64,000 nt of DNA from RPQJ01 sp963778185 (lineage in GTDB: Bacteria > Pseudomonadota > Gammaproteobacteria > Steroidobacterales > Steroidobacteraceae). The notes under the pieces were generated by a model. The model made no database searches. It worked only from the letters and a program-made list of their open reading frames with translations, and was not told where the DNA came from. The stretch is taken from NCBI GenBank assembly GCA_963778185.1, contig CAVZTF010000001.1, forward strand, positions 186,001 through 250,000. Direction: 5' to 3'. The translations under genes were made by a program, and so were the position numbers. The number at the start of each line of letters is the position of its first letter. Position 1 is the stretch's first letter. Positions 49,029-58,687 of the stretch are shown here, piece after piece.

Positions 49029-50147
49029 ATGGAAGTAGGCCTCATCGCCACTTGGGCCGGGCTGGCGGTCGTCACGGCGGGCCTGCTCGTGCTGCTGCGC
49101 CCGGTCTGCCGCAAGTTGCGGCTGGTGGATCACCCGAGCGAGCGCAAGCAGCACGGCGAGTCCGTCCCGCTCGCTGGCGGTGTCGCGTTCATGCTGGTGA
49201 TCGTGCCCACCATGCTGTGCGCGGCCGCAATCCAGACGGTTTCGATTCAGCCCCAGTGGTGGGTGGTGCTGTTCACCGCCACCGGATTGCTCGCGGTAGG
49301 CATCGTCGACGATCGGGTGGAACTGAGAGCTGGCACGCGCATGATCGCCCAGCTGGTCGCGGCACTCACCCTGGTCTACGTGGGCCACTTCCGGGTCGAG
49401 TCGCTGGGCGCGCTGGGTGAACTCGGCCAGGCATCGGTGCCATTCACCGTGCTGGTGATCGTCTCCTTCCTCAATGCCTGCAACATGGTGGACGGCGCCG
49501 ACGGCCTGCTGGGCAGCGTGCTGCTTCCGCCATTGGTTGCGATCGCCTTCATTGCCGATGCGCCGCTCAGTTGGGGCGCCGGCATGCTGGCCGCGACCGT
49601 TTTCGGCTTCCTGCTCTTCAACTGGCCGGTCAAGTCGGCCGCACGTTCGCGCCTGCGTGTCTTCATGGGCAACGGCGGCGTGCTGTTCGTCGCGCTATTC
49701 ACCGCGGCCATCCTGATACAGGCCTCCGGCCGGGACGGCCCGCTGCTGCCAGGCGCAGTGGCATTGCTCACGCTCATACCGCTGATGGACCTGGCGACCA
49801 CCTGCGCCCGTCGCATCGTGCAGCGGGTGTCACCGCTCTCCGCGGATCGCGGGCACATTCATCACCGGCTGCTGGTGGCGGGGTTCTCCCCCACCCAGAT
49901 CGCCCTCGTCTACCTGGGTGTGTCCGCAGGCCGCCACACTGACGGGCGTGTTGCTCCCGAGAGCCGGCGTAGATGGCTTGTGGCTGTGGGCGATCGCCGC
50001 GGCGATCCTGACGACCGCCACCATGCTCGAGATCTGTTTCTCGACTCGTGCACGCGTGCGGGCGCACGCGGCGAGGCAGGAAGGCCTGGAACTACCTTAC
50101 TCAGACGAGTTACCCCGGCGCCGTCCGCGTGGCCCGGCGAACGATGA
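49029..50147 (+). CDS. WecA/MraY-like polyprenyl-phosphate sugar-1-phosphate transferase, frameshifted near its C-terminus
   Basis: This membrane enzyme would start glycan assembly by moving a sugar-1-phosphate to undecaprenyl phosphate. Motifs are LAGGVAF (49-54), DD at 94-95 in GIVDDRVEL, NACNMVDGADGL (149-160) and the WecA-type HIHHR (276-280). The usual G-D-x-G-S motif reads MGNGGV (213-218), an Asn for the conserved Asp. After A300 the frame breaks: an extra G at 49929-49930 diverts it into a polar tail ending at 50147. The next frame continues hydrophobic helices (ATLTGVLLPRAGVDGLWLWA) and ends at 50196. The corrected gene would be 49029-50196, overlapping the convergent YdcF-like gene. 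Confidence 0.82.
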   Translation: MEVGLIATWAGLAVVTAGLLVLLRPVCRKLRLVDHPSERKQHGESVPLAGGVAFMLVIVPTMLCAAAIQTVSIQPQWWVVLFTATGLLAVGIVDDRVELRAGTRMIAQLVAALTLVYVGHFRVESLGALGELGQASVPFTVLVIVSFLNACNMVDGADGLLGSVLLPPLVAIAFIADAPLSWGAGMLAATVFGFLLFNWPVKSAARSRLRVFMGNGGVLFVALFTAAILIQASGRDGPLLPGAVALLTLIPLMDLATTCARRIVQRVSPLSADRGHIHHRLLVAGFSPTQIALVYLGVSAGRHTDGRVAPESRRRWLVAVGDRRGDPDDRHHARDLFLDSCTRAGARGEAGRPGTTLLRRVTPAPSAWPGER

Positions 50148-50601
50148 CCACCCACTGCCCGACCCTTTCTTTAAGCGCACGGGCACTGGCGGATAATGCC
50201 TCGGCGTCGGGCAGATAGCGCCACAGATCGGCTGGCGCCGGCACCGCCTCCACATCAGTCACCGCAGGCGTGACGTCCAGACCCTGCGCAGCGAACTCGC
50301 CCATGGCGCGATCCATGTGCAGGGCCGACGTTACGAGCAGGATGTGATGCATCTTGCGGGCGTCAAGCAGTTGAGCTGAATACCTTGCGTTTTCTCGCGT
50401 GTTGCGGCTGTGGGTCTCGAGCAGCATGGCCGAATCCGGCACGCCTAGATCGCGCAGAAAGAGCTGCATCGCCTCGGCTTCCGACATTGCGCTGACCGTG
50501 GGGTCGCTGCCGCCACTCAGGACGACGAGCGGCGCCTTGCCGGCGTGATAGAGGCGGCGATCGGCCAAGGAACGGACGGAGGAGATTAACCAGTTCGCCA
50601 T
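50110..50601 (-). CDS. YdcF/DUF218-family protein, N-terminally short
   Basis: The 163-residue protein has the DUF218 core: KAPLVVLSGGSDPTVSAMSE, then DSAMLLETHSRNTRENARYS and ILLVTSALHMDRAM. This is the ElyC/SanA/YdcF type linked to envelope or undecaprenyl-phosphate metabolism. The usual N-terminal membrane region and first strand (about 80-100 residues) are missing: it starts with MANWLISSVRSLADRRLYHA, where the family already has its helix before the SGG motif. The upstream 100 bp give no continuation in any frame, so a 5' truncation is likely. It lies in the polysaccharide locus. Confidence 0.65.
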   Translation of the reverse strand: MANWLISSVRSLADRRLYHAGKAPLVVLSGGSDPTVSAMSEAEAMQLFLRDLGVPDSAMLLETHSRNTRENARYSAQLLDARKMHHILLVTSALHMDRAMGEFAAQGLDVTPAVTDVEAVPAPADLWRYLPDAEALSASARALKERVGQWVVIVRRATRTAPG

Positions 50602-50701
50602 CGTCTACGGTGAGCGATTCACTGGAGCGGCGGCGTGAGTGCCGGCCTCGCACACAGAATGTCTGACACCCCCGCGCCCTGCGCCAGACCCTGTCCGGCC
50701 C

Positions 50702-51166
50702 CTATCCCGGCCGCTGCCGAGCGCCCGGCCCGTCCTGCCGGTCTTGCGCATCTTGCCCATCTTGCAAACCTGACACCTGCCGGGGCACCTGCCAGATTCT
50801 GATCAGCGAGCCAATCCCGACGCCGAAGGCCGCGCCGATGAAATCGTCCAGCAGATCCCTGACCATGGGTGTTCGGCCGGGAACCCAAGCCTGCAGCAGC
50901 TCGCTGCCGCATCCGAACGCAAAGAGCCCGACCGCCAGTCTCCACAGGCTGGCCCGCGGCCAGGTCGCACAAGCCGAGGCTCCCAGCAGTGCAAACAGGG
51001 CTGCATGGACCACCCCGAAATCAGGCCACTGATGTTCGATCCAGTTCAACGGAGTTCCCAGCCAGCGATACTCGGCACGCAACCACGACAATTCCGTATT
51101 CGGCAGGCCAACCGACATGGCTACCAAGCCGGCGCTCGCCGCGAGAGCAATAGGCGCGAATTTCAC
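50702..51166 (-). CDS. VanZ-like membrane protein
   Basis: The 154-residue protein has four hydrophobic segments and the VanZ-family late motif SELLQAWVPGRTPMVRDLLDDFIGAAFG (positions about 88-115 in full). VanZ-like proteins occur in exopolysaccharide/exosortase loci with unknown biochemical role. The last 22 residues (after RIWQVPRQVSG) are a Gln-Asp-rich tail translated from a 9-bp tandem repeat and probably not part of the domain. A copy of the same repeat lies upstream of the gene. Confidence 0.75.
   Translation of the reverse strand: MKFAPIALAASAGLVAMSVGLPNTELSWLRAEYRWLGTPLNWIEHQWPDFGVVHAALFALLGASACATWPRASLWRLAVGLFAFGCGSELLQAWVPGRTPMVRDLLDDFIGAAFGVGIGSLIRIWQVPRQVSGLQDGQDAQDRQDGPGARQRPG
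50730..50777 (-). repeat. Repeat copy 1: 20-bp element plus four 9-bp units
   Basis: On the minus strand GGTGTCAGGTTTGCAAGATG (50777-50758) leads into four 9-bp units of the form GCAAGATGG (50765-50730). The 20-mer is identical to copy 2 at 51266-51247. It overlaps the 3' end of the VanZ-like gene and precedes the YdcF-like gene by about 130 bp. GG-N10-GC spacing fits a sigma-54 promoter core. Confidence 0.75.
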
Positions 51167-51200
51167 TTCCTACCCGAGGCTTCTCGTTCTCGCGTCCGGC

Positions 51201-51266
51201 CCGTCCCGCGTGTCTCGCCCATCTGGCACATCTGGCCCATCTTGCTCATCTTGCAAACCTGACACC
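51201..51266 (-). repeat. Repeat copy 2: 20-bp element plus six 9-bp units
   Basis: The same minus-strand 20-mer as copy 1 lies at 51266-51247. It is followed by six 9-bp units that become less perfect (GCAAGATGA, GCAAGATGG, GCCAGATGT, GCCAGATGG, GCGAGACAC, GCGGGACGG) down to 51201. It ends 35 bp before the VanZ-like start codon. The element contains GG-N10-GC, again compatible with a sigma-54-type promoter. Confidence 0.75.
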
Positions 51267-51312
51267 GACCAGTGACACCGACCACGGACACCGGCCACGC
51301 TGCAGCTTCCGA

Positions 51313-52456
51313 CTAGACAAGCGGAGACAGCTCCCGATACACAGCCAAGGTCCGCCCGACGACGATGCGCTCATCGAACTCCTGTTCGGCCTTCACGCGA
51401 GCGGCCGCACCGAGTCGCCGCCGGAGGTCTGCGTCCCCCTGGAGCCGCAGGATCGCTGCTGCAAGCGCATTGGCATCCTTGACCGGCACCAGCAGGCCGT
51501 CGACACCATCCGTGACCACCTCACGGCAGCCCGGCACGTCGGTGGTCACCAGCGGCAGTCCGCAGGCCGCCGCCTCGATCAAGCCCTTCGGCAAGCCTTC
51601 GCGATAACTGGGCAGCGCGACGACCTGTACCGAGCGCAGCAAGGACGGCATGTCATCGACGTGACCAAGCCACGTCACGATGCCTTCCTCGGACCACTGG
51701 CGGACCGCAGCCTCCGGCACCGCGGCTGGATTCCCGGGATCGGGGTCGCCCGCGAGAAGAAAATCGACCGCGTGGCCTTCGCTCCGCAGCCGCCGCGCCG
51801 CTTCCACGTATTCCGCGATTCCCTTGTCCCACAGCAGGCGCGCTGCCAGCAGCACTCGAAATCTCGCGCCATCACCCTCCGCTAGGCACTGCCGGCTCGA
51901 CGGGCGTGAATCGTCGACAGTCCACGCCGGAACCCGGGATCAGCCGTACCCGCGACTCATCGACGAGCCGGGCCTGTCGGAACAATGCCGCGTCGTCGGG
52001 GTTCTGCAGGATCAGCCGGGCATCGGGCCCTTCGAGCGCCACCCGCAGCAGCGTGCGAACGACCGGCCGCAGCGCGCGGGCCAGCAGATCGCCGCTCGTG
52101 AACACGTAACCCATGCCGGCCACCGCGTTGACCCGTCGCGGCACGCCCGCCCAGCGCGCCGCGAGCGAGCCGTAAACCGCGCACTTGATGGTGAAGCCGT
52201 GCACGAGGTCCACCCGCTCCCGGGCAATGAACCGTCGTAGCCACGCGATCAATGCCAGCTCGCGCACAGGGTTCACGCTGCGGCGCTGCATCGGCACCGG
52301 ATCCCACCGGAACCCAAGGGCCCTCAAGCGCTCGCCGTAAGGACCGGGCGGCGACACCAACAGCACGTCGTGCCCTGCATCGCGCAGTGCCGAGGCCAGC
52401 GAGCGCCGAAAGTTGTAGAGGTACCACTCCGTGTTGGCGAAGAGCAGGACCCTCAA
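51313..52456 (-). pseudogene. Glycosyltransferase family 4, one frameshift
   Basis: From a TTG at 52456 the first frame reads (L)RVLLFANTEWYLYNFRRSLA to VEPAVPSGG. The rest, LLAARLLWDKGIAEYVEAAR to LAVYRELSPLV, is in another frame; one base is missing near 51880. Together they form a complete GT-B glycosyltransferase of about 380 residues. The nucleotide-sugar motif is in VVALPSYREGLPKGLIEAAA. It would add a sugar to the lipid-linked polysaccharide precursor on the cytosolic side. The substrate cannot be told. Confidence 0.8.
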
Positions 52457-52539
52457 AGGGCAGCCTCGAGCGGGTGGAACCGATGGCAGGCGGTGCGGAA
52501 AACGACGGTGATGTGCATCAGCGAGATGGCTAGGACAGG

Positions 52540-53619
52540 CTAATCGGCGACCAAGGGATAGAACTGGTAGGGAACCCAGTACTGCGCATGGGTGGCGTAG
52601 TCCAGCCACACGTACAGGACTGCCGCGTAGTAGGCCAGCACGCCCGTCACCACTGCATCGTTGCGCCCGCCGCGCCGGCCCAGGACGTCGGGCAGGTGCG
52701 AAAAGACCACGAGTTGCAGCGGCAGCATGTAGAGCGCCATGCGATCCACGGCGGTACTGGACGGCGACACGAAGTACACCGCCAGCAGCACCAGCGAGAT
52801 GATGCTGAACCACATCCAGAGCCTCTGCTCGGACCTCACGAATTCGAAGCGCCTGTGAAAGACGATCAGGATTACCGCAGGCAGCGCGTTCATGACGAGA
52901 CGAACCAGCGCCCCCTGGGATTCGTAGCCCGCAAGCACGTAGTTCGTATAGAGGCTCTCGACCGCATCTTCCAGCAGCAGGTAATAGGCCCCTGCCGTGA
53001 TCACCCCGACCCACAATGCCGCCGCAAGTCTGTTGCGTGTCGCTGCCAGTGCGGCAATCGGCAGCAGCAGCACGGCCGACTTGTGAAAGGTCGCCGCGAG
53101 CACCGTGAACAAGATGAAGTACTGCGGCCTCCGCCTGCCCAGGGCCACGAGACTGAGCATGGCCAGGCCCAGCGCGACGCTCTGGCGCGTATAGCCCATG
53201 GCCACCACGATTACGAGATACGGCACCGCCACTGCAAGTGCCAGCCACGGCCGCGGAAGGCTGCGGCAGAAAACGACGAGCCCCGCCGCGAAGATCAGGC
53301 CACTGACCAAATTGACCGAGTAGAAGCTCAGTCCAAGGTCCGCGGCATACCAGTTCAGCAGCTGGTAGCCGGGGTCGCCGAACTCCAGGGCGGTCGGCAG
53401 GTCCCATCTGGTGGCGTCCCGAAAGATTCTGATGTAGGTCGTCCAATCCCCGCCGACCTCGTACCGCCAGCCGATCAGCACTGCAATCACGAGCCCGACC
53501 AGCAGCCACGACACAGGGACGGCGAGGGACCTCATGCCCGTCCGGACCGCCACCCGGTGCCTGGTCGCCTGAATTGCCAGCAGCGCGGGCACCAAGAACA
53601 TGAACCAGTAAGGCCACAT
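52540..53619 (-). CDS. EpsG-like polysaccharide polymerase
   Basis: This 359-residue polytopic membrane protein has about ten hydrophobic segments. IGWRYEVGGDWTTYIRIFRD and the later AMGYTRQSVALGLAMLSLVA and TFHKSAVLLLP blocks are the EpsG/Wzy-like pattern. Such proteins polymerise repeat units of exopolysaccharide or O-antigen. It reads without a frameshift, unlike its neighbours. ATG 53619 overlaps the end of the asparagine-synthase-like gene region with 1 bp between. Confidence 0.8.
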   Translation of the reverse strand: MWPYWFMFLVPALLAIQATRHRVAVRTGMRSLAVPVSWLLVGLVIAVLIGWRYEVGGDWTTYIRIFRDATRWDLPTALEFGDPGYQLLNWYAADLGLSFYSVNLVSGLIFAAGLVVFCRSLPRPWLALAVAVPYLVIVVAMGYTRQSVALGLAMLSLVALGRRRPQYFILFTVLAATFHKSAVLLLPIAALAATRNRLAAALWVGVITAGAYYLLLEDAVESLYTNYVLAGYESQGALVRLVMNALPAVILIVFHRRFEFVRSEQRLWMWFSIISLVLLAVYFVSPSSTAVDRMALYMLPLQLVVFSHLPDVLGRRGGRNDAVVTGVLAYYAAVLYVWLDYATHAQYWVPYQFYPLVAD

Positions 53620-53620
53620 T

Positions 53621-55594
53621 TCAGGCCGCCCTCGAGGAATCTGCGAGCCACGCCTGGAACATTAAAACGTCCCACAGCTGGTAGTGCGCGCTGCTCCGAC
53701 CCGACAGGTGCCGCTTCCACGCCTCCCGGATCGGGTCCGGACGGAAATAACCTTCACGTGCCAGCCTTGCCGGATCGAGCAGCGACTCGGCCCAATCGCG
53801 CAAGGGACCCCGCAACCAGGCATCCAGCGGCAGCGTGAAACCAGTCTTGGGACGTTCGACCAACGCACGGGGAACGTGCCGGTACAGCACTTCTCGAAGC
53901 AGCCACTTGCCCTGCCCGTTGCGGATCTTGTATTCGAGGGGCATGCGCCACGCGACTTCGACGACCCGGTGATCGAGCAACGGCACACGTGTCTCCAGGC
54001 TGTTGGCCATCGCCGCCCGGTCGACCTTCACGAGAATGTCGTCGGGCAGGTAGGACTGCGCATCCTGCGCCATCATCCAGTGCCGCGGGGCTGCGTCCGG
54101 CACAAGTCCATCCGCATCCGCAAACGGCATTGCCGGCTCTCCCGCGCCAATGACTACGTCATCCGGATTCGGCCAGTGGGTCCGCAACTGCCGATAGAAG
54201 GCTGGCACGTTCTCCACGAGCAATACCGACGCCAGCTTCTGCGCCTTGTCGCCGGCATAACGCAGAGCGCCATGCGACAAAGCGACTGCACCCGCGAGCG
54301 AGGACGCAGCGCCCCAGCCGGCCGCTGGAACGGCCCGCAGCGTCGCCGACGCGATGCGGCGGCCCAGCTTCGGCACTCGCCGCATCGACTGCCAAGTATC
54401 GAGCGCGTTCAAATAGCGATTGTATCCGCCGAATACCTCGTCACCCCCGTCGCCGCTGAGCGCGACCGTGACGTGCTGGCGCGTGCAGCCGGCTGACCAG
54501 GAAGGTGGGAATCTGGGAACTGTCCGCGAACGGTTCGCAGTAGATGGACGGCAACTGTGGGCACGACGTCGAGCGCATCCTGCGCACGCACGCGGATCTC
54601 GTGATGCTCCGTGCCAAGGTGACCCGCCACGGCCCTTGCGTGATCGGCCTCGTCGAAGCCGGAGTCTTCGAATCCGATGGTGAAAGTCCGGACGCGTTGA
54701 CCGGTCGCGGCCTGCATCAACGCCACGACGGTGCTGCTGTCGACTCCCCCGCTCAGGAAGGCGCCGAGCGGCACGTCGGAGATCATCTGGTCGCGGACTG
54801 CACGGGCAAGGGCCCGCTCGGTTTCCGCGATCGCCTCCTCGACGTCACCGGTGAACGGCTCCGCAATGCCCGCCGTGATGACGTCTGCCAACGTCCACCA
54901 GGGCTGCGGCACAGCACTGTCCGGCACCGACGCCTGGGAGGTGCCCACGCGGAGCAATTGGCCCGGCGGCAACTTGCGGATGCCTTCGTAGATGCTGAAT
55001 GGCGCAGGGATGCAATTGTAGCGCAGCAGCAGCGCAATTGCGGTGCGCGAAATCCGCGCAGAAAAATTCGGGTGCGGCAGCAACGCCTTCGGTTCGGACG
55101 CGAACAGGAACGTCTCACCCTGCCAACCGTAGTAAAGCGGCTTCTCGCCCAGGCGGTCGCGGGCCAGCCACAACACGCTCTCCGCACGATCCCAGAGCGA
55201 CAACGCAAACATGCCGACGGTCGCCTCGAGCGTTCGTTCGACACCCCACGCCGCGAAGCACGCCAGGAGGGTTTCCGTATCGGAATGTCCGCGCCAGGCC
55301 GGGGCTTGCGCTTGAGACTCCAACCGCTTGCGCAGGTCGAGGTGGTTGTAGATCTCGCCGTTGAACGCGATGACGTAGCGACCCAAGGCGAATCATCGGC
55401 TGGTGGCCGGCGGCGGAGAGATCGAGGATCGACAGGCGGCGATGAGCCAGAGCAATCCCTGCGACTTCATCGACCCAAATGCCAGTGTCATCAGGCCCAC
55501 GATGTGTAAGGGCATCGGACATCAAGCTGGCGACCCTCTCAAGGGGCTCAGGTCGAACGCCAGCGCCGGACACGAATCCGGCTACTCCACACAT
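53621..55594 (-). pseudogene. Asparagine-synthase-like amidotransferase, three frameshifts
   Basis: The sequence adds up to a full-length glutamine-dependent asparagine synthase (about 655 codons). The N-terminal glutaminase domain starts MCGVAGFVSG with the nucleophile Cys2 and continues with RYVIAFNGEIYNHLDLRKR. The synthetase domain has PP-loop FLSGGVDSSTVVAL and SGDGGDEVFGGYNRY. The frame breaks near 55390, near 54557 and near 54487, each repairable by one base. Such AsnB paralogues are common in polysaccharide loci and probably amidate a sugar or donor. It lies between a glycosyltransferase and the EpsG-like gene. Confidence 0.82.
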
Positions 55595-55640
55595 GTTTTC
55601 AGACCGCTCAAATCGCTCAAGAGAGCCAATACAAAGCCGA

Positions 55641-56748
55641 CTACATCAATGTTCTGTACAGACGCTCAGCCTGTGCAGCTCGACACTCAAACGAAAATGC
55701 TTGGACACGATTGTCGCCGTATTTCACTATTCTCCGTTGCTCCTGCCGCGACGACAAAACATTCTCAATTGCATCGGCCATCGACTCACTGTCTTTCGGG
55801 GAAAAGTAGATCATTCTGTCTTCGGTGATCTCCCGAAAGACGGGAATGTCGCTGACACCATCGGGCATCGCGCGGCCATCGCTTCAAGGATCGGGATACC
55901 AAAGCCCTCGTAATAAGATGGAAATACCAACAGGCTGCGAGTCGGTACGCGCAGCGAAGTTCATAATCACTGAGGGAGGATAGGATCCTTACCCGTCCAG
56001 CGAGATTCGCCGACTCGACCCTCCGCTCAATCGCGCGTTTCTCCCCGCTGTCATTACCAATTATCACTAGGTAACAGGAAGAACCTCGATCGCGAAGCCG
56101 TGACACTGCATCCACCAGTCTGAGATAGTTCTTTCGTCTCTCAAGGTGCCCTACAGATAGGATGAATTCCTGCGGCAAACGGAATTTCTTGACGAAACGC
56201 GAGCAAATCAGACTCTGAAGCACACGTGAATGCGGAGGCATTTATCCCGTTGTAAATCACCGATATCGGGGTTCCAGGGAAAGAATCGATGATCTCGTCT
56301 CTCATCACCTCGGAAACCGTAACAATGTGATCCGCCATCCTAAGGGATCGCCCGACCACCGATCTGAAGAACTCGCGTTCAAGAACACCTGACTCCGGGC
56401 CTAGCCCTCGGATGTCATGGATCGTCAAAGTGCCAGCTTCCGAGGTCTTACCATAGGCAGGTTGAACTGCTCAAAGACATCGAAGCGCTCGCTTCGGAAG
56501 CTTGAGCGCCAGAATGCAAGACCGCTGATGAACTTTCGCGCGCGTCCGGCGCTAGGAACCGGCGTGCGCCTGATAGCGACGTTGGCCGCACCGCCAAACC
56601 AACTGCCGACAGCCACATCCACCGGTTCGTAGACAACGAACTCGGAATCCGGAAGACGCTTGACCAGTTCTCCGTATATCCCGACGAATCTTTGTCTTGC
56701 ACCTGACGGCCTGTCATTGAAGCAAGTCGCATTCAGGCCAATTCTCAA
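55641..56748 (-). pseudogene. Glycosyltransferase family 4, several frameshifts
   Basis: Starting at a TTG at 56748 after GGAAGG, the fragments in order are MRIGLNATCFNDRPSGARQR, TIHDIRGLGPESGVLERE with VTVSEVMRDEIIDSFPG, then LPQEFILSVGHLERRKNYLR, then SYYEGFGIPILEAMAARCP (the donor-binding E-x7-E motif), and finally SDIPVFREITEDRMIYFS to the stop at 55641. At least four single-base breaks (near 56440, 56200, 55950 and 55870) separate them. Together they give about 368 residues of a mannosyltransferase-like GT4. The composition is AT-richer than in the left half of the window. Confidence 0.75.
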
Positions 56749-56765
56749 GACGTCACCTTCCGCGT

Positions 56766-57857
56766 CTAATCATCGCGTTTCAAGTCTGCCAACACCTCGA
56801 AATGTCTGTCTATCACGGCGCCCTGTTGGAAAGGGCGGATAGCCTCTTCAAGAAGGTCTCCTGGTATAGGACGATTTATCGCCCGTTCAATTGCCGATGC
56901 CAAGGCGACCGGATCTCGCACGGGAACGAGGTAACCATACTTGTCATGTAGCAGACTTCTCGCGGGCCAGTCGGGCAATCCGTGGCGACCGGGGTGCAAC
57001 CGCACATCATCGCCTCGACCAAGACATTCGGAAGACCCTCGACACGCGATGACAGGACGAACACGTCGGCATGTCGATAGTACTTTAAGGGGTTCGCTAC
57101 ATAGACCTGCAGGCTCACCGACGCTCCAGGCCGTTATCGTGGATCAGCGTCTCAAGGCGGCGCGGGTCGGCCCGTCTCCCAGAATTATCAATCGGGCTTG
57201 GCGGTTCGGGATAGTCCTTCATCGCCCTAATCAGGTCGTCGAATCCCTTCCAGGGCGCCAGACGACCTGCCGCGACTAGCACAGGACAGTCATCATTCAG
57301 CAGCCAGCTCATGACCGACCGGCTCTCGCATACGTTGGCGAGACTTAGTTTCATCGACGATGTTGTACACGTCTATATGGGGTGTCGAACCGAATATCGT
57401 GCGATATTGCTCCACCATGTCCTTCGATACGCAGGTCAATGCGTCTGCTCGCTACATGACCGCGCGCATCAGTGGTTTGAGCACCCATCGCTTCGCAAGG
57501 GCACTTCGGATAGGTGTCGAATGGCGTCACTCGCGACGAGCCGCTGATCTTTGCCTTGGTGCCTGAGCCGATTGCAGCGAGCAATACCACGGTGCTGAGA
57601 TGGTCTTCAGCCGAAAACACTATTTCGGGCTGGACCACCTTTAGATACTTCCAAATCGAGACCAGCATGCCTTTGACATGCCTTTTATTGAGTATGCGGA
57701 CGTTGACTCCATCCACTGAGGGCAACTTGTATTGTCGATGACATAGCCGACTAGCAAATCAACGTCGTGCCCATTTTCCGCCAAAGCACGGGCAAACCTA
57801 CAGTACTGCCGGGCACGCCGGCAATCGCATAAAGGGGCGTAATAACACTATCCTCAT
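56766..57857 (-). pseudogene. Glycosyltransferase family 4, many frameshifts
   Basis: ATG 57857 overlaps the stop of the upstream FkbM gene (ATGA). Fragments in order are MRIVLL then AIAGVPGSTV, AENGHDVDLLVGYVIDN, LPSVDGVNVRILNKRHVKG with EIVFSAEDHLSTVVLLAAIG, VLVAAGRLAPWKGFDDLIRA, YYRHADVFVLSSRVEGLPNV (donor-site motif) and KYGYLVPVRDPVALASAIER. At least six single-base breaks are needed to join them. The whole spans about 363 residues, the normal GT4 length. Confidence 0.75.
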
Positions 57858-58655
57858 TTCGAAAACTTTCGCCCCATTGGTGCGTGATACACGCCATTAG
57901 CCACTTTGTCTCTATGGAGAAACAGAAAGTTGTTGATGTACGTACCTCGCGACCCGCCGAAGCTTTCCATGGACTGATGACGCGTCATCGTGAATTCATC
58001 CAAAGGCGTCGCCCGCTTGCCCATGAAAAAGCCCTGGTATCCAAATGCCTCAATTTTTTCGAAAACCTCAGCAATCGGTCTGCGGATGTGCCGCTGCTCT
58101 ATCTCAATCAACAATGCAGGTCTTGACGCTGCAATAGTCTTTTCCGCGCCCTCTATCACGCTGTACTCGTGCCCCTCAACATCAATCTTGACCAGAGCTA
58201 CCCCCTCAAACCGATAGGCATCGAGCGAACGCAGTGGCACTAGCTGATGGCGAGCCTGCGCGAACGCAATATTCTCGATGGAAGCAGACGCATCATGTTC
58301 AACGCCTGATTCGTCGACCGGGATGTGTAGGCTACCGGCCCCATCTCGACTAGAGAGCGCCACTGGATGAACATTCACCGCTTTCTTGCCTTCCCGCCCA
58401 TCCCTGCAGAACGAGGCAACATCGCGGATTCGGCTCGAATACCTCGACCCTGGCTCCAAGCCTCCAGAGATGGTAGGCATAGATTCCGCGATTGCCGCCG
58501 ACATCAACTGCCAGATCATCTGTCTTGACCAGCGATCCCAGCAGCTTCATCTCCTCTTCAAGCGATCCTCGAACCCACTGGTACCAATACTTTAATGGCA
58601 CCTGATATCGAAGAGGAATCGCATCACGAAAGAGAGTTTTCAAATTATCCGCCAA
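57854..58655 (-). pseudogene. FkbM-family methyltransferase, one frameshift
   Basis: From a TTG at 58655 the first frame gives LAVDVGGNRGIYAYHLWRLG, the SAM-binding motif I, and VEVFEPNP, motif II. It then shifts near 58410 to the frame carrying KKAVNVHPVALSSRDGAGSL, ALVKIDVEGHEYSVIEGAEK (diagnostic FkbM motif) and the C-terminus. It would O-methylate a sugar or lipid-linked intermediate. It follows the intact glycosyltransferase by about 30 bp. Confidence 0.8.
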
Positions 58656-58687
58656 GACGCTGACGCCTTTGTAACAAGTTCAATTGA

